This document shows, piece after piece, positions 52,540 through 64,000 of a DNA stretch of 64,000 nucleotides; the first letter of the stretch is position 1, and each line of letters opens with the position of its first letter. A program made the translations under genes and the position numbers. Under the pieces are notes generated by a model. The model did no database searches, was not told the origin of the DNA, and was given only the letters and a program-made list of their open reading frames with translations. Origin of the DNA: Odiellus spinosus (lineage: Eukaryota; Arthropoda; Arachnida; Opiliones; Phalangiidae). The stretch lies in the NCBI GenBank assembly GCA_963920705.1, contig CAWUCO010000226.1:33151-97150 (forward strand), given 5' to 3'.

Positions 52540-54450
52540 GATGATTTCATGGCGCGTATACATTGACATGGGAAATGATTCTTGGTTTTCTTTTCGGCGG
52601 AGTATTGAGAGAATCAGCTTTATGTACTATTACCTTCTAGCGAAGTTGGAAACATGTATTTTGACTTGGTTATAAAAACAAGTTTCTAGCACGCCCCTTC
52701 AATTGGCCCTATTCCAATTCAGCACCACCTCGGCCGACCTTTTGAAAATTGACGGATCGTGTAAAGCACAACTTTTTTTATCATGTATTAAGCCGATTCA
52801 ATTCCCTCCTCTCAAATAATATTTAATAGAAAACATTTTTGGTCGATGCGGGGGAAATTAGCGATTAGCAGAAATATGATTTTAAATGGAAAAAATTCTG
52901 AGAATGGCGAAATCTGATTGGTGCCCGGTCTCGATGATTCCAATTTGGCTGCTCGGCCGAGATGGCGCTGAATATGAATAAGGCTAATCTCATTTTTTTC
53001 AATTTCTCGCGTGTTTGCGATACTGCCTAAAGCTGTATACGCTGAAACTTCGCAAATGAGTTCGATTTGCGAACTTTACGAATGTGTTTCGCGCGAAAAT
53101 GTCGCGTGTACGCAATGGTATAATTCATGAGAAACGCTGGATTTGCAGTAAATTCTTCATTAGTGTTTGCAATTTCTCGCGCAAAACGCCAAGACTTAAA
53201 GCGATTTCCTTGCCTCGATCTGTGCATTAGAATGCGTTGCAGTTGCTTAGTCTGATTGGATATGTCATAAATTTTATTTTGACGTTTAATTTCGACCAGT
53301 TCAAGGGGAATTGGTATATAAGATTTAAATCTTAGGCGGATTGATACAAAATGTTCAACCTCTTAAGAAAAAATTTTGTCGTGAAAACTCTCCATGAACA
53401 GAAGTACAGTAGGTTTCCCGTGTATTTGTGACACGCGTGAAATCGAGTTCGCTAGCACGCGAGTATGTGTAGCCTACTATATTTGAAGTCGGAAACCACT
53501 TTACGCACGCAAAATATCAAAGCTATTTTGATATTCTTGGGAATGGGAGAATCAGCTTTATGTGTGAGAAAATACTGTAATCTTCTGGCAGACTTGCGAA
53601 CAGTAGCGTAAGAATTGGTTTTAATGTAGACCAAGTGGGGAAATAATCACGTGATTGGATCTCTTAATGACTGATAGTTTTTGTTTCACACTTTTCCCCA
53701 CTTAACTTTAATGTTAATCCCAAGTAAGTATAGTAGAACCAGGTTTTTAATACCAACTGTCGTGAGTTTCCGGTAACGTTTAAACTAGTGCGAAGTCACG
53801 TAAAATTACGTTTGCTTCACCACTTGGTATATTTTTACTCAGGTTCGCCCTGTCTGAAAAAAATGATAAAAAATTGATTGTGGGGCCAAAAGAGAGACAT
53901 CCCTTCTTCACACACAGCATTATACCACAAATAAACGTGTTTTAGAAGTGGGCTTATATATCTAAAATTTACTCTACAGCTTTCTAGGGTATCTGTAGAC
54001 TGAGTAGCACCAGAAAGCGAAATTGTACGTCACAGTCCTTAGTTTAGCGTGGTATGCGTTAATTGCTTATTGAATATAATTACTTAGAAATTTGGCTCGT
54101 TGGTTTTAAATAAGTTTGAATCGTTTGAATACAATTTATTGGTAAGGTAGTAATTTTGAATTTGAATTTTTTGTTTGATGCGTTTATTATTTGTTTGAAA
54201 TATTGTTATATTTTCATTGACTTCAGTTCCAATTTTATTTTTATTACGGAGTTGTGGCTGAAATATTTGTTTGAAAATCAAGAGGTTTTTCTGATTCGTT
54301 TTTCTCTGTAGTTATTTTTTGTTGTCGTAAAAGAGTTATTTTACGATTTACCGATTGATTTTCTGATATATTTTGGTTACCGTCTTATCGAATTTTATTT
54401 TTACTTCGAAGATCGAAGTATTTCCTTTTTTTTGAATTATTTAGTTTTTT

Positions 54451-54580
54451 TGGTGTGTGTGTTAAGAGTTATTTAACACAATCCTGAGATTGCTACGTTG
54501 AATTTATTCGATTGATTTAGGTTATTTATTATTAAGTTGGTGTGCATTATTTACTTTGAAAATATAAATATTTAAAAAAA
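54451..54580. other. AT-rich leader before the 21-residue-repeat frame
   Basis: Possible 5' untranslated region. No promoter motif can be claimed. Confidence 0.3.
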
Positions 54581-55369
54581 ATGGAAAGAGACGAAGGTAT
54601 TAGTAGAGAGGAACTGAAAAAGCGTAAAGCTAAGGAGAAAATGAGAGAGAAAGAAGGAAAGTTTTAGCGGCCCAAAGGAAAGGCAGTATGTCAACGAATG
54701 TGGTTAATACTCATGGTACTTATATACCAGGTAGTTCGTCTGAAGTGATCTTATCACGCAATATTGCTAGGGAGAATAATTTTTAAGTAGTGTCATCTGC
54801 CAATGTTATTAAAAGCCATTCTGGAGTGGTAGGAATAGGGGTAATAGAAGGTTTAAGAAATTCTCAAACGGATGGAAATCAACCTTCTACCTATGAGCGA
54901 AGGGCTAACGACACTGCAGATCCGCTAGAGCAAATGTCGAAAAAATTAAGCTGGATAGTAAAAATTTTGAAGAGAAAGAGCGTATTCGGAATAACTTAGC
55001 GAAGGCAGCTTCGCGACAAAACGTAGATTATAGAGAAGAAGAACGTTCAAAAAATCAGTTGGCGATGGTTGAAAGACCCCAAGAGGTAGGATATAGAGAA
55101 GCTGAACGAGCTAAAAATCAGATTTCGAAGGGTGATAGACGCCAAGAGGTAGAATATAGAAGCTGAACGTTCTAAAAATCAGTTGGCGATGGTTGATAGA
55201 CGCCAAGAGGTAGGATATAGAGAAGCTGAACGAGCTAAAAATCAGATTTCGAAGGGTAATGGACGCCAAGAGGTAGAATATAGAGAAGCTGAACATTCTA
55301 AAAATCAGTTGGAAATGGTTGATAGACGCCAAGAGGTAGAATATAGAGAAGCTGAACGTTCTAAAAATC
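54581..55369 (+). pseudogene. Coding remnant with 21-residue repeats, source of the satellite
   Basis: From ATG at 54581 the peptide reads MERDEGISREELKKRKAKEK and then shifts frame at about 54660 to continue VLAAQRKGSMSTNVVNTHGT. A stop falls near 54785 and another shift near 54955. The frame then enters FEEKERIRNNLAKAASRQN and the first repeats, DYREEERSKNQLAMVERPQE and relatives. The repeat period is 63 bp, exactly 21 codons or three heptads, rich in Glu, Arg and Lys, so the protein was probably helical or coiled-coil. At this left edge the repeats still read GATAGACGCC in frame, without the extra base found in later units. The Penelope-like element cuts it at 55370. Family not recognised; arginine/glutamate-rich repeats of similar length occur at the N-terminus of some Helitron proteins, but that link is only a guess. 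Confidence 0.55.
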
Positions 55370-57568
55370 ATATTTATTTAATTTATTTGCCATGGTATTG
55401 AAAAATGAATAATTTATTTTACGAAAGACAGTTACTTCATGGACATTTGACAAAAATTTACATTGGTCGGTAGCTTTCGGGCCGTGGCCCATCTTCAGCC
55501 GAGACTAAAATAGTTCTAAAGCTAACAGTTTTTAGGAAAATAAAATAAATACAAAACACCCCCTAACCCCCATCTCTCGACTCCCGTAACGCAGTCGGAA
55601 AGGCGGCCCAGCCCCTCACGCTAACCGTGCCTTTGTCAAGGGTCAACCCCCCTAACTTTGCAATATAGATGGCCTCGAGAAAATTCCTTTTAAACCAGTT
55701 TGTCTCTTCACAAATAACTTTCGCGGAGTTCCAATCGATCGTATGACCCGGTTCATTCAGCACGTGTAAAGCCAGGCCGTTATTTTCATCATGGTGCGCA
55801 AATTTGGTGACATGTTCCGCGCGCCGTTTTTGAAGAGTTCGTTTGCTTTGGCCAATATACATTTCGGGACAATCCGCGCATTTAATTGAATATACTATTC
55901 CCGTTTTCTGTAGTTCCTCTACTTTTGATTTATTACAGATTAATGCGCGTTTAAGAGTGTAATTAGTCTTATTGACTGTAGAAACATTATACCTTTTCAA
56001 TTGTCGTTTTGTTTTCTCACTAATGCCTTTAACTTAGGGGAGGGAAATTAGATTATCAGGTTTATCTTTAAGTATAATGTTTTGAACAATATGGTCCTTA
56101 AGAACAGATAAAACCAAGCCTTTAGGATAACCACTTGCAACAAACTGATCCGCAAATACTTCCTTATCCTTATCTGGTTGATCCAATAGAGTTTCAATGC
56201 GGTTTTTCATAGATTTTAAAATCCCTACCTTAATATTGTGGGGGTGGTCTGAGCTAAAATTTAAAAACCTTTTCGCGTGGGTGGGTTTCTGATACATGGA
56301 GCAATGAAAAGAATCATGTTTTCGCGCAACCATTACATCCAGAAAAGTTAATTTACCGTTATTTTCACCCTCAAAGGTAAATTGGATATCTTTTTGAAAA
56401 CCGTTAACCAAATCCAAAAGGGCACACTCTGAGAATGACTTTTTTTTAATTAAAAAAATATCGTCCATAAAACGTCGCCAGAGTTTTACATTTGGTTTTA
56501 TTTGAATATTTTTTAATATCCGTAATTCTAAATGTTCCATGACCAAATTTGCTATAGGGGCAGATAACGGATTACCCATAGCTAAGCCTTTTTCTTGACG
56601 ATAGAGTTTCTCCTCAAAACTAAAATATGTATTCTCCAGGCAAATCTCGCTAAGGGCAATAATTGTAGAAATGCTAAGATCAGTTCGCTGTTTTAGAGTC
56701 CCATCTTTCTTAAGTTTTATTGTCAAAATTCTTAGGGCTAATTCGACTGGAACACTACCATACAAGTTGACAACATCCAAGCTACAAGTCTCAAAGTCTT
56801 GTTCCAAGGGAACTCGTTTAATATCATTAACAAACTGAACCGAGTTCTGCAAGGAAAATTCAGATTGTCCCACCAAAGGGGCAATAATTCGCACCAATTG
56901 TTTAGCGCAACTATACGTGGGGCTGTTAATTGAAGAAACAATAGGTCTAATTGGGTTTCCTTGTATATGAATTTTGACCAACCCATAAACGTGGGGAACC
57001 TTTAAAACCGGTAGGTAAAATCTAAATTTATGTTGCTTGTCAATTTCCTTAGATTTAATGGCTTTGTTGATAACGCTATGAAGTTTGCGATCTATGCAAG
57101 CTGTTGGGTCCTTACTAATTTGTGTGTAATTGTTATTATTGAAAAAATCCAACATTTTCTGGGTATAATCTGTTGCGTCGATAACAACGATTTTCCCACC
57201 CTTATCCGCCTGAACTATTTTTATTGATTTATCGCGCTTAATTAGTTTTAATGCACTCTCTTCTAATTTAGAGAGATTAGTGCCTTGCGTAGTTTTAGAA
57301 AAGATATTTTTAATCAAAAACCGAATATCCTGCTTGGTATTCTCTTCCAAATCCAAGCCCCGTAATTGACGTTCGGTGTCCGCGCACACATTTAAAATAT
57401 TTACTTTAGAGTTTTGTATTCCAAAAGACAAACCTTTACTGAGGACTTCCGGGACGTTTGGGTTCCTCATTCAATTTTTTCAACTGACCAATGTAAATTT
57501 TAGTTTTCATTAAACTATTACAAGTCAAATGTCCATGAAGTAACTGTCTTTCGTAAAATAAATTATTC
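55370..57568 (-). mobile_element. Penelope-like element inserted in the satellite
   Basis: The element interrupts a 63 bp repeat. The 12 bp TTCTAAAAATCA is present at both junctions (about 55358-55369 and 57569-57580). About 45 bp near each end form an inverted pair (GACAGTTACTTCATGGACAT near 55428 and its inverse near 57522), as in Penelope-like elements, whose repeats are often inverted. The coding region is on the minus strand: reverse transcriptase, then a GIY-YIG endonuclease. Confidence 0.9.
55563..57470 (-). pseudogene. Penelope-like reverse transcriptase plus GIY-YIG nuclease
   Basis: One register holds both domains, split by a single stop at about 56034. The reverse transcriptase part (57470-56034, 478 codons) shows LKVPHVYGLVKIH, the palm segment CSLDVVNLYGSVP with the first catalytic Asp, EKGLAMGNPLSAPIANLVME, and RFMDDIFLIKKK with the catalytic DD pair. 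The second part (56000-55563) is a GIY-YIG endonuclease with GIVYSIKCADCPEMYIGQSK, including the Cys pair common in Penelope proteins, and KRRAEH. RT followed by GIY-YIG is the defining order of Penelope-like elements. The N-terminal part is shorter than usual for the family. With only one stop, the copy is young. Confidence 0.92.
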
Positions 57569-59018
57569 CTTCTAAAAATCAGTTGGCGATGGTTGATAGA
57601 TGCCAATAAGTAGGATATAGAGAAGCTGAACGAGCTAAAAATCAGATTTCGAAGGGTGATAGACGCCAAGAGGTAGAATATAGAGAAGCTGAACGTTCTA
57701 AAAATCAGTTGGAGGCGGTTGATAGACGCCAAGAGGTAGGATATAGACAAGCTGAACGTTCTAAAAATCAGTTGGCGATGGTTGATAGACGCCAAGAGGT
57801 AGAATATTGAGAAGCTGAACGTTCTAAAAATCAGTTGGCGATGGTTGATAGACGCCAAGAGGTAGGATATAGAGAAGCTGAACGAGCTAAAAATCAGATT
57901 TCGAAGGGTGATAAGACGCCAAGAGGTAGAATATAGAGAAGCTAAACGTTCTAAAAATCAGTTGGCGATGGTTGATAGACGCCAAGAGGTAGGATATAGA
58001 GAAGCTGAACGTTCTAAAAATCAGTTGGCGATGGTTGATAGACGCCAAGAGGTAGGGTATAGAGAAGCTGAACGTTCTAAAAATCAGTTGGAGATGGTTG
58101 ATAGACGCCAAGAGGTAGGATATAGACAAGCTGAACGTTCTAAAAATCAGTTGGAGATGGTTGATAGACGCCAAGAGGTAGGATATAGACAAGCTGAACG
58201 AGCTAAAAATCAGATTTCGAAGGGTGATAAGACGCCAAGAGGTAGAATATAGAGAAGCTGAACGTTCTAAAAATCAGTTGGAGATGGTTGATAGACGCCA
58301 AGAGGTAGGATATAGACAAGCTGAACGTTCTAAAAATCAGTTGGCGATGGTTGATAGACGCCAAGAAGTAGGATATAGAGAAGCTGAACGTTCTAAAAAT
58401 CAGTTGGAGATGGTTGATAGACGCCAAGAGGTAGGATATAGACAAGCTGAACGTTCTAAAAATCAGTTGGCGATGGTTGATAGACGCCAAGAGGTAGGAT
58501 ATAGAGAAGCTGAACGTTCTAAAAATCAGTTGGAGATGGTTGATAGACGCCAAGAGGTAGGATATAGACAAGCTGAACGTTCTAAAAATCAGTTGGCGAT
58601 GGTTGATAGACGCCAAGAGGTAGGATATAGAGAAGCTGAACGAGCTAAAAATCAGATTTCGAAGGGTGATAAGACGCCAAGAGGTAGAATATAGAGAAGC
58701 TGAACGTTCTAAAAATCAGTTGGAGATGGTTGATAGACGCCAAGAGGTAGGATATAGACAAGCTGAACGTTCTAAAAATCAGTTGGCGATGGTTGATAGA
58801 CGCCAAGAGGTAGGATATAGAGAAGCTGAACGAGCTAAAAATCAGATTTCGAAGGGTGATAAGACGCCAAGAGGTAGAATATAGAGAAGCTGAACGTTCT
58901 AAAAATCAGTTGGCGATGGTTGATAGACGCCAAGAGGTAGGATATAGAGAAGCTGAACGTTCTAAAAATCAGTTGGCGATGGTTGATAGACGCCAAGAGG
59001 TAGGATATAGAGAAGCTG

Positions 59019-62000
59019 AACGAGCTAAAAATCAGATTTCGAAAGGTAATAAGACGCCAAGAGGTAGAATATAGAGAAGCTGAACGTTCTAAAAATCAGT
59101 TGGCGATGGTTGATAGACGCCAAGAGGTAGGATATAGAGAAGCTGAACGTTCTAAAAATCAGTTGGCGATGGTTGATAGACGCCAAGAGGTAGGATATAG
59201 AGAAGCTGAACGAGCTAAAAATCAGATTTCGAAGGGTGATAAGACGCCAAGAGGTAGAATATAGAGAAGCTGAACGTTCTAAAAATCAGTTGGAGATGGT
59301 TGATAGACGCCAAGAGGTAGGATATAGACAAGCTGAACGTTCTAAAAATCAGTTGGCGATGGTTGATAGACGCCAAGAGGTAGGATATAGAGAAGCTGAT
59401 CGAGCTAAAAATCAGATTGCGAAGGGTGATAAGACGCCAAGAGGTAGAATATAGAGAAGCTGAACGTTCTAAAAATCAGTTGGCGATGGTTGATAGACGC
59501 CAAGAGGTAGGATGTAGAGAAGCTGAACGTTCTAAAAATCAGTTGGCGATATTTGATAGACGCCAAGAGGTAGGATATAGAGAAGCTGAACGAGCTAAAA
59601 ATCAGATTTCGAAGGGTGATAAGACGCCAAGAGGTAGAATATAGAGAAGCTGAACGTTCTAAAAATCAGTTGGAGATGGTTGATAGACGCCAAGAGGTAG
59701 GAAATAGAGAAGCTGAACGTTCTAAAAATCAGTTGGAGATGGTTGATAGACGCCAAGAAGTAGGATATAGAGAAGCTGAACGTTCTAAAAATCAGTTGGA
59801 GATGGTTGATAGACGCCAAGAGGTAGGATATAGACAAGCTGAACGTTCTAAAAATCAGTTGGCGATGGTTGATAGACGCCAAGAGGTAGGATATAGAGAA
59901 GCTGAACGTTCTAAAAATCAGTTGGAGATGGTTGATAGACGCCAAGAGGTAGGATATAGACAAGCTGAACGTTCTAAAAATCAGTTGGCGATGGTTGATA
60001 GACGCCAAGAGGTAGGATATAGAGAAGCTGAACGAGCTAAAAATCAGATTTCGAAGGGTGATAAGACGCCAAGAGGTAGAATATAGAGAAGCTGAACGTT
60101 CTAAAAATCAGTTGGAGATGGTTGATAGACGCCAAGAGGTAGGATATAGACAAGCTGAACGTTCTAAAAATCAGTTGGCGATGGTTGATAGACGCCAAGA
60201 GGTAGGATATAGAGAAGCTGAACGAGCTAAAAATCAGATTTCGAAGGGTGATAAGACGCCAAGAGGTAGAATATAGAGAAGCTGAACGTTCTAAAAATCA
60301 GTTGGCGATGGTTGATAGACGCCAAGAGGTAGGATATAGAGAAGCTGAACGTTCTAAAAATCAGTTGGCGATGGTTGATAGACGCCAAGAGGTAGGATAT
60401 AGAGAAGCTGAACGAGCTAAAAATCAGATTTCGAAGGGTGATAAGACGCCAAGAGGTAGAATATAGAGAAGCTGAACGTTCTAAAAATCAGTTGGAGATG
60501 GTTGATAGACGCCAAGAGGTAGGATATAGACAAGCTGAACGAGCTAAAAATCAGATTTCGAAGGGTGATAAGACGCCAAGAGGTAGAATATAGAGAAGCT
60601 GAACGTTCTAAAAATCAGTTGGAGATGGTTGATAGACGCCAAGAGGTAGGATATAGAGAAGCTGAACGTTCTAAAAATCAGTTGGAGATGGTTGATAGAC
60701 GCCAAGAGGTAGGATATAGACAAGCTGAACGTTCTAAAAAGCAGTTGTCGATGGTTGATAGACGCCAAGAGGTAGGATATAGAGAAGCTGAACGAGCTAA
60801 AAATCAGATTTCGAAAGGTAATAAGACGCCAAGAGGTAGAATATAGAGAAGCTGAACGTTCTAAAAATCAGTTGGCGATGGTTGATAGACGCCAAGAGGT
60901 AGGATATAGAGAAGCTGAACGTTCTAAAAATCAGTTGGCGATGGTTGATAGACGCCAAGAGGTAGGATATAGAGAAGCTGAACGAGCTAAAAATCAGATT
61001 TCGAAGGGTGATAAGACGCCAAGAGGTAGAATATAGAGAAGCTGAACGTTCTAAAAATCAGTTGGAGATGGTTGATAGACGCCAAGAGGTAGGATATAGA
61101 CAAGCTGAACGTTCTAAAAATCAGTTGGCGATGGTTGATAGACGCCAAGAGGTAGGATATAGAGAAGCTGATCGAGCTAAAAATCAGATTGCGAAGGGTG
61201 ATAAGACGCCAAGAGGTAGAATATAGAGAAGCTGAACGTTCTAAAAATCAGTTGGCGATGGTTGATAGACGCCAAGAGGTAGGATGTAGAGAAGCTGAAC
61301 GTTCTAAAAATCAGTTGGCGATATTTGATAGACGCCAAGAGGTAGGATATAGAGAAGCTGAACGAGCTAAAAATCAGATTTCGAAGGGTGATAAGACGCC
61401 AAGAGGTAGAATATAGAGAAGCTGAACGTTCTAAAAATCAGTTGGAGATGGTTGATAGACGCCAAGAGGTAGGAAATAGAGAAGCTGAACGTTCTAAAAA
61501 TCAGTTGGAGATGGTTGATAGACGCCAAGAAGTAGGATATAGAGAAGCTGAACGTTCTAAAAATCAGTTGGAGATGGTTGATAGACGCCAAGAGGTAGGA
61601 TATAGACAAGCTGAACGTTCTAAAAATCAGTTGGCGATGGTTGATAGACGCCAAGAGGTAGGATATAGAGAAGCTGAACGTTCTAAAAATCAGTTGGAGA
61701 TGGTTGATAGACGCCAAGAGGTAGGATATAGACAAGCTGAACGTTCTAAAAATCAGTTGGCGATGGTTGATAGACGCCAAGAGGTAGGATATAGAGAAGC
61801 TGAACGAGCTAAAAATCAGATTTCGAAGGGTGATAAGACGCCAAGAGGTAGAATATAGAGAAGCTGAACGTTCTAAAAATCAGTTGGAGATGGTTGATAG
61901 ACGCCAAGAGGTAGGATATAGACAAGCTGAACGTTCTAAAAATCAGTTGGCGATGGTTGATAGACGCCAAGAGGTAGGATATAGAGAAGCTGAACGAGCT

Positions 62001-62562
62001 AAAAATCAGATTTCGAAGGGTGATAAGACGCCAAGAGGTAGAATATAGAGAAGCTGAACGTTCTAAAAATCAGTTGGCGATGGTTGATAGACGCCAAGAG
62101 GTAGGATATAGAGAAGCTGAACGTTCTAAAAATCAGTTGGCGATGGTTGATAGACGCCAAGAGGTAGGATATAGAGAAGCTGAACGAGCTAAAAATCAGA
62201 TTTCGAAGGGTGATAAGACGCCAAGAGGTAGAATATAGAGAAGCTGAACGTTCTAAAAATCAGTTGGAGATGGTTGATAGACGCCAAGAGGTAGGATATA
62301 GACAAGCTGAACGAGCTAAAAATCAGATTTCGAAGGGTGATAAGACGCCAAGAGGTAGAATATAGAGAAGCTGAACGTTCTAAAAATCAGTTGGAGATGG
62401 TTGATAGACGCCAAGAGGTAGGATATAGAGAAGCTGAACGTTCTAAAAATCAGTTGGAGATGGTTGATAGACGCCAAGAGGTAGGATATAGACAAGCTGA
62501 ACGTTCTAAAAAGCAGTTGTCGATGGTTGATAGACGCCAAGAGGTAGGATATAGAGAAGCTG
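59019..62562. repeat. 1,772 bp segment duplicated in tandem within the satellite
   Basis: Private variants recur with a constant offset of 1,772 bp: GAAAGGTAATAAG at 59041 and 60813, GGATGTAG at about 59512 and 61284, GGAAATAG at about 59699 and 61471, AAGCAGTTGTCG at about 60739 and 62511. The first copy is about 59019-60790 and the second about 60791-62562. Confidence 0.9.
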
Positions 62563-62715
62563 AACGTTCTAAAAATCAGTTGGAGATGGTTGATAGACGC
62601 CAAGAGGTAGGATATAGACAAGCTGAACGTTCTAAAAATCAGTTGGCGATGGTTGATAGACGCCAAGAGGTAGGATATAGAGAAGCTGAACGAGCTAAAA
62701 ATCAGATTTCGAAGG

Positions 62716-64000
62716 GTGATAAGACGCCAAGAGGTAGAATATAGAGAAGCTGAACGTTCTAAAAATCAGTTGGAGATGGTTGATAGACGCCAAGAGGTAG
62801 GATATAGACAAGCTGAACGTTCTAAAAATCAGTTGGCGATGGTTGATAGACGCCAAGAGGTAGGATATAGAGAAGCTGATCGAGCTAAAAATCAGATTTC
62901 GAAGGGTGATAAGACGCCAAGAGGTAGAATATAGAGAAGCTGAACGTTCTAAAAATCAGTTGGCGATGGTTGATAGACGCCAAGAGGTAGGATGTAGAGA
63001 AGCTGAACGTTCTAAAAATCAGTTGGCGATATTTGATAGACGCCAAGAGGTAGGATATAGAGAAGATGAACGAGCTAAAAATCAGATTTCGAAGGGTGAT
63101 AAGACGCCAAGAGGTAGAATATAGAGAAGCTGAACGTTCTAAAAATCAGTTGGAGATGGTTGATAGACGCCAAGAGGTAGGATATAAAGAAGCTGAACGT
63201 TCTAAAAATCAGTTGGCGATGGTTGATAGACGCCAAGAGGTAGGATATAGAGAAGCTGAACGAGCTAAAAATCAGATTTCGAAGGGTGATAAGACGCCAA
63301 GAGGTAGAATATAGAGAAGCTGAACGTTCTAAAAATCAGTTGGCGATGGTTGATAGACGCCAAGAGGTAGGATATAGAGAAGCTGAACGTTCTAAAAATC
63401 AGTTGGCGATGGTTGATAGACGCCAAGAGGTAGGATATAGAGAAGCTGAACGTTCTAAAAATCAGTTGGCGATGGTTGATAGACGCGAAGAGGTAGGATA
63501 TAGAGAAGCTGAACGAGCTAAAAATCAGATTTCGAAGGGTGATAAGACGCCAAGAGGTAGAATATAGGGAAGCTGAACGTTCTAAAAATCAGTTGGAGAT
63601 GGTTGATAGACGCCAAGAGGTAGGATATAGACAAGCTGAACGTTCTAAAAATCAGTTGGCGATGGTTGATAGACGCCAAGAGGTAGGATATAGAGAAGCT
63701 GATCGAGCTAAAAATCAGATTTCGAAGGGTGATAAGACGCCAAGAGGTAGAATATAGAGAAGCTGAACGTTCTAAAAATCAGTTGGCGATGGTTGATAGA
63801 CGCCAAGAGGTAGGATGTAGAGAAGCTGAACGTTCTAAAAATCAGTTGGCGATATTTGATAGACGCCAAGAGGTAGGATATAGAGAAGATGAACGAGCTA
63901 AAAATCAGATTTCGAAGGGTGATAAGACGCCAAGAGGTAGAATATAGAGAAGCTGAACGTTCTAAAAATCAGTTGGAGATGGTTGATAGACGCCAAGAGG
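62716..64000. repeat. 823 bp tandem duplication at the right of the satellite
   Basis: Units starting at 62716 and 62906 (with GATGTAG, GATATTTGATAG and GAAGATGAACG variants) recur at 63539 and 63729, an offset of 823 bp. The second copy is cut by the window end. Confidence 0.85.

Larger units (their letters stand above)
50969..54450. mobile_element. Hairpin-ended repeat family, copy F (mosaic)
   Basis: Starts AACAAGTTGGGAAACC then ACCTCCCCGAC. The 1.3 kb segment with the shared frame follows in the orientation opposite to copies B and D (to about 52150). Then come a fragment of the 13.5 kb segment (52150-52270), a block inverse to 13010-13390 (about 52540-53240), a block inverse to 25900-26170 (53280-53620) and one inverse to 24100-25130 (53640-54400). 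The blocks come from different parts of the family, so this is a composite of rearranged or nested copies. Confidence 0.65.
57569..64000. repeat. 63 bp satellite with 190 bp higher-order units
   Basis: Continuous tandem repeats to the window end (the left part, about 55020-55369, lies before the Penelope-like element). The base unit is 63 bp and reads EAERSKNQLEMVDRRQEVG in one frame. Variants are GAGATGG or GCGATGG, TATAGAGAAG or TATAGACAAG, and a junction type (GAACGAGCTAAAAATCAGAT then TTCGAAGGGTGATAAGACG) carrying one extra A. The junction unit is 64 bp and shifts the frame into a stop (peptide TPRGRI). Three-unit sets of 63+63+64 = 190 bp recur (58666, 58856, 59046, 60058, 60248), with longer sets of five and seven units between. 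The many 72-codon frames are produced by this pattern and are not genes. Confidence 0.97.

Noticed and set aside
57887-63947. Dozens of 72-156 codon frames on both strands in the 63 bp array
   Set aside because: Each is bounded by the same junction-unit frameshift; they are satellite by-products, not separate genes.

Overview
This window is repeat-dominated, AT-rich nuclear DNA from a metazoan, most likely an arthropod or related invertebrate. The evidence is the mix of eukaryotic mobile elements (a Helentron, a Penelope-like element, a hAT, a Tc1/mariner-type element, two non-LTR retrotransposons), single coding exons with splice-site context, and eukaryotic tRNA genes with box A/B and T-run terminators in tandem arrays. 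No bacterial-style operon is present. Nothing pins the species. Almost every long open frame belongs to a mobile element or is an artefact of a tandem repeat. Two short frames look like exons of host-type genes: a cytosolic sulfotransferase last exon (about 37.7-37.9 kb) and a cysteine-rich CXC/CRC-like first exon (about 34.65-34.87 kb).

Layout. 1-8.4 kb: short minisatellites, a 3.2 kb element bounded by ~118 bp inverted repeats (1.5-4.7 kb) holding a decayed frame and a 96 bp palindrome, and an old diverged copy (5.6-6.5 kb) of a frame seen again later. 8.45-12.7 kb: a decayed minus-strand Helentron (HUH Rep, PIF1-type helicase, AP-type endonuclease). 12.7-14.4, 18.2-20.5, 22.1-23.1, 23.3-27.2, 35.2-37.5 and 51.0-54.4 kb: fragments and copies of one interspersed family whose ends read ACCTCCCCGAC and fold into hairpins. 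It carries three internal hairpins, a microsatellite and an unidentified frame of about 210 codons. 14.8-16.4 kb: a decaying tandem tRNA-Val array, broken in its last anticodon loop by a 5'-truncated retrotransposon (16.4-18.1 kb). 21.4-22.1, 25.3-25.6 and 27.4-27.7 kb: three minisatellites. 28.1-31.3 kb: a very regular 20-unit, ~158 bp tRNA-Ala array on the minus strand. 31.9-34.6 kb: a 5'-truncated CR1/jockey-type LINE with an intact 788-codon frame.

38.8-44.2 kb is a nested stack of inverted-repeat elements, one inside another, including a broken Tc1/mariner-type transposase and a GGGTCGG-rich insert. 44.3-46.2 kb is a further element with inverted ends. 46.37-49.35 kb is a hAT element with a perfect 8 bp target duplication and a frameshifted transposase; its right end and flank are duplicated in tandem. 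From 54.6 kb to the window end is a satellite of 63 bp units that appears to have grown out of a protein-coding 21-residue repeat. A Penelope-like element (55.37-57.57 kb) sits inside it with a 12 bp target duplication.

The most unusual items are (i) the coding-derived 63 bp satellite with higher-order repeats, (ii) the hairpin-ended repeat family with paired base changes in its stems and an unrecognised shared frame, and (iii) the two tRNA arrays, which include anticodon-changed copies. All coordinates and motifs were read by eye from the sequence and supplied translations; family assignments rest on recognised motifs, not on searches.
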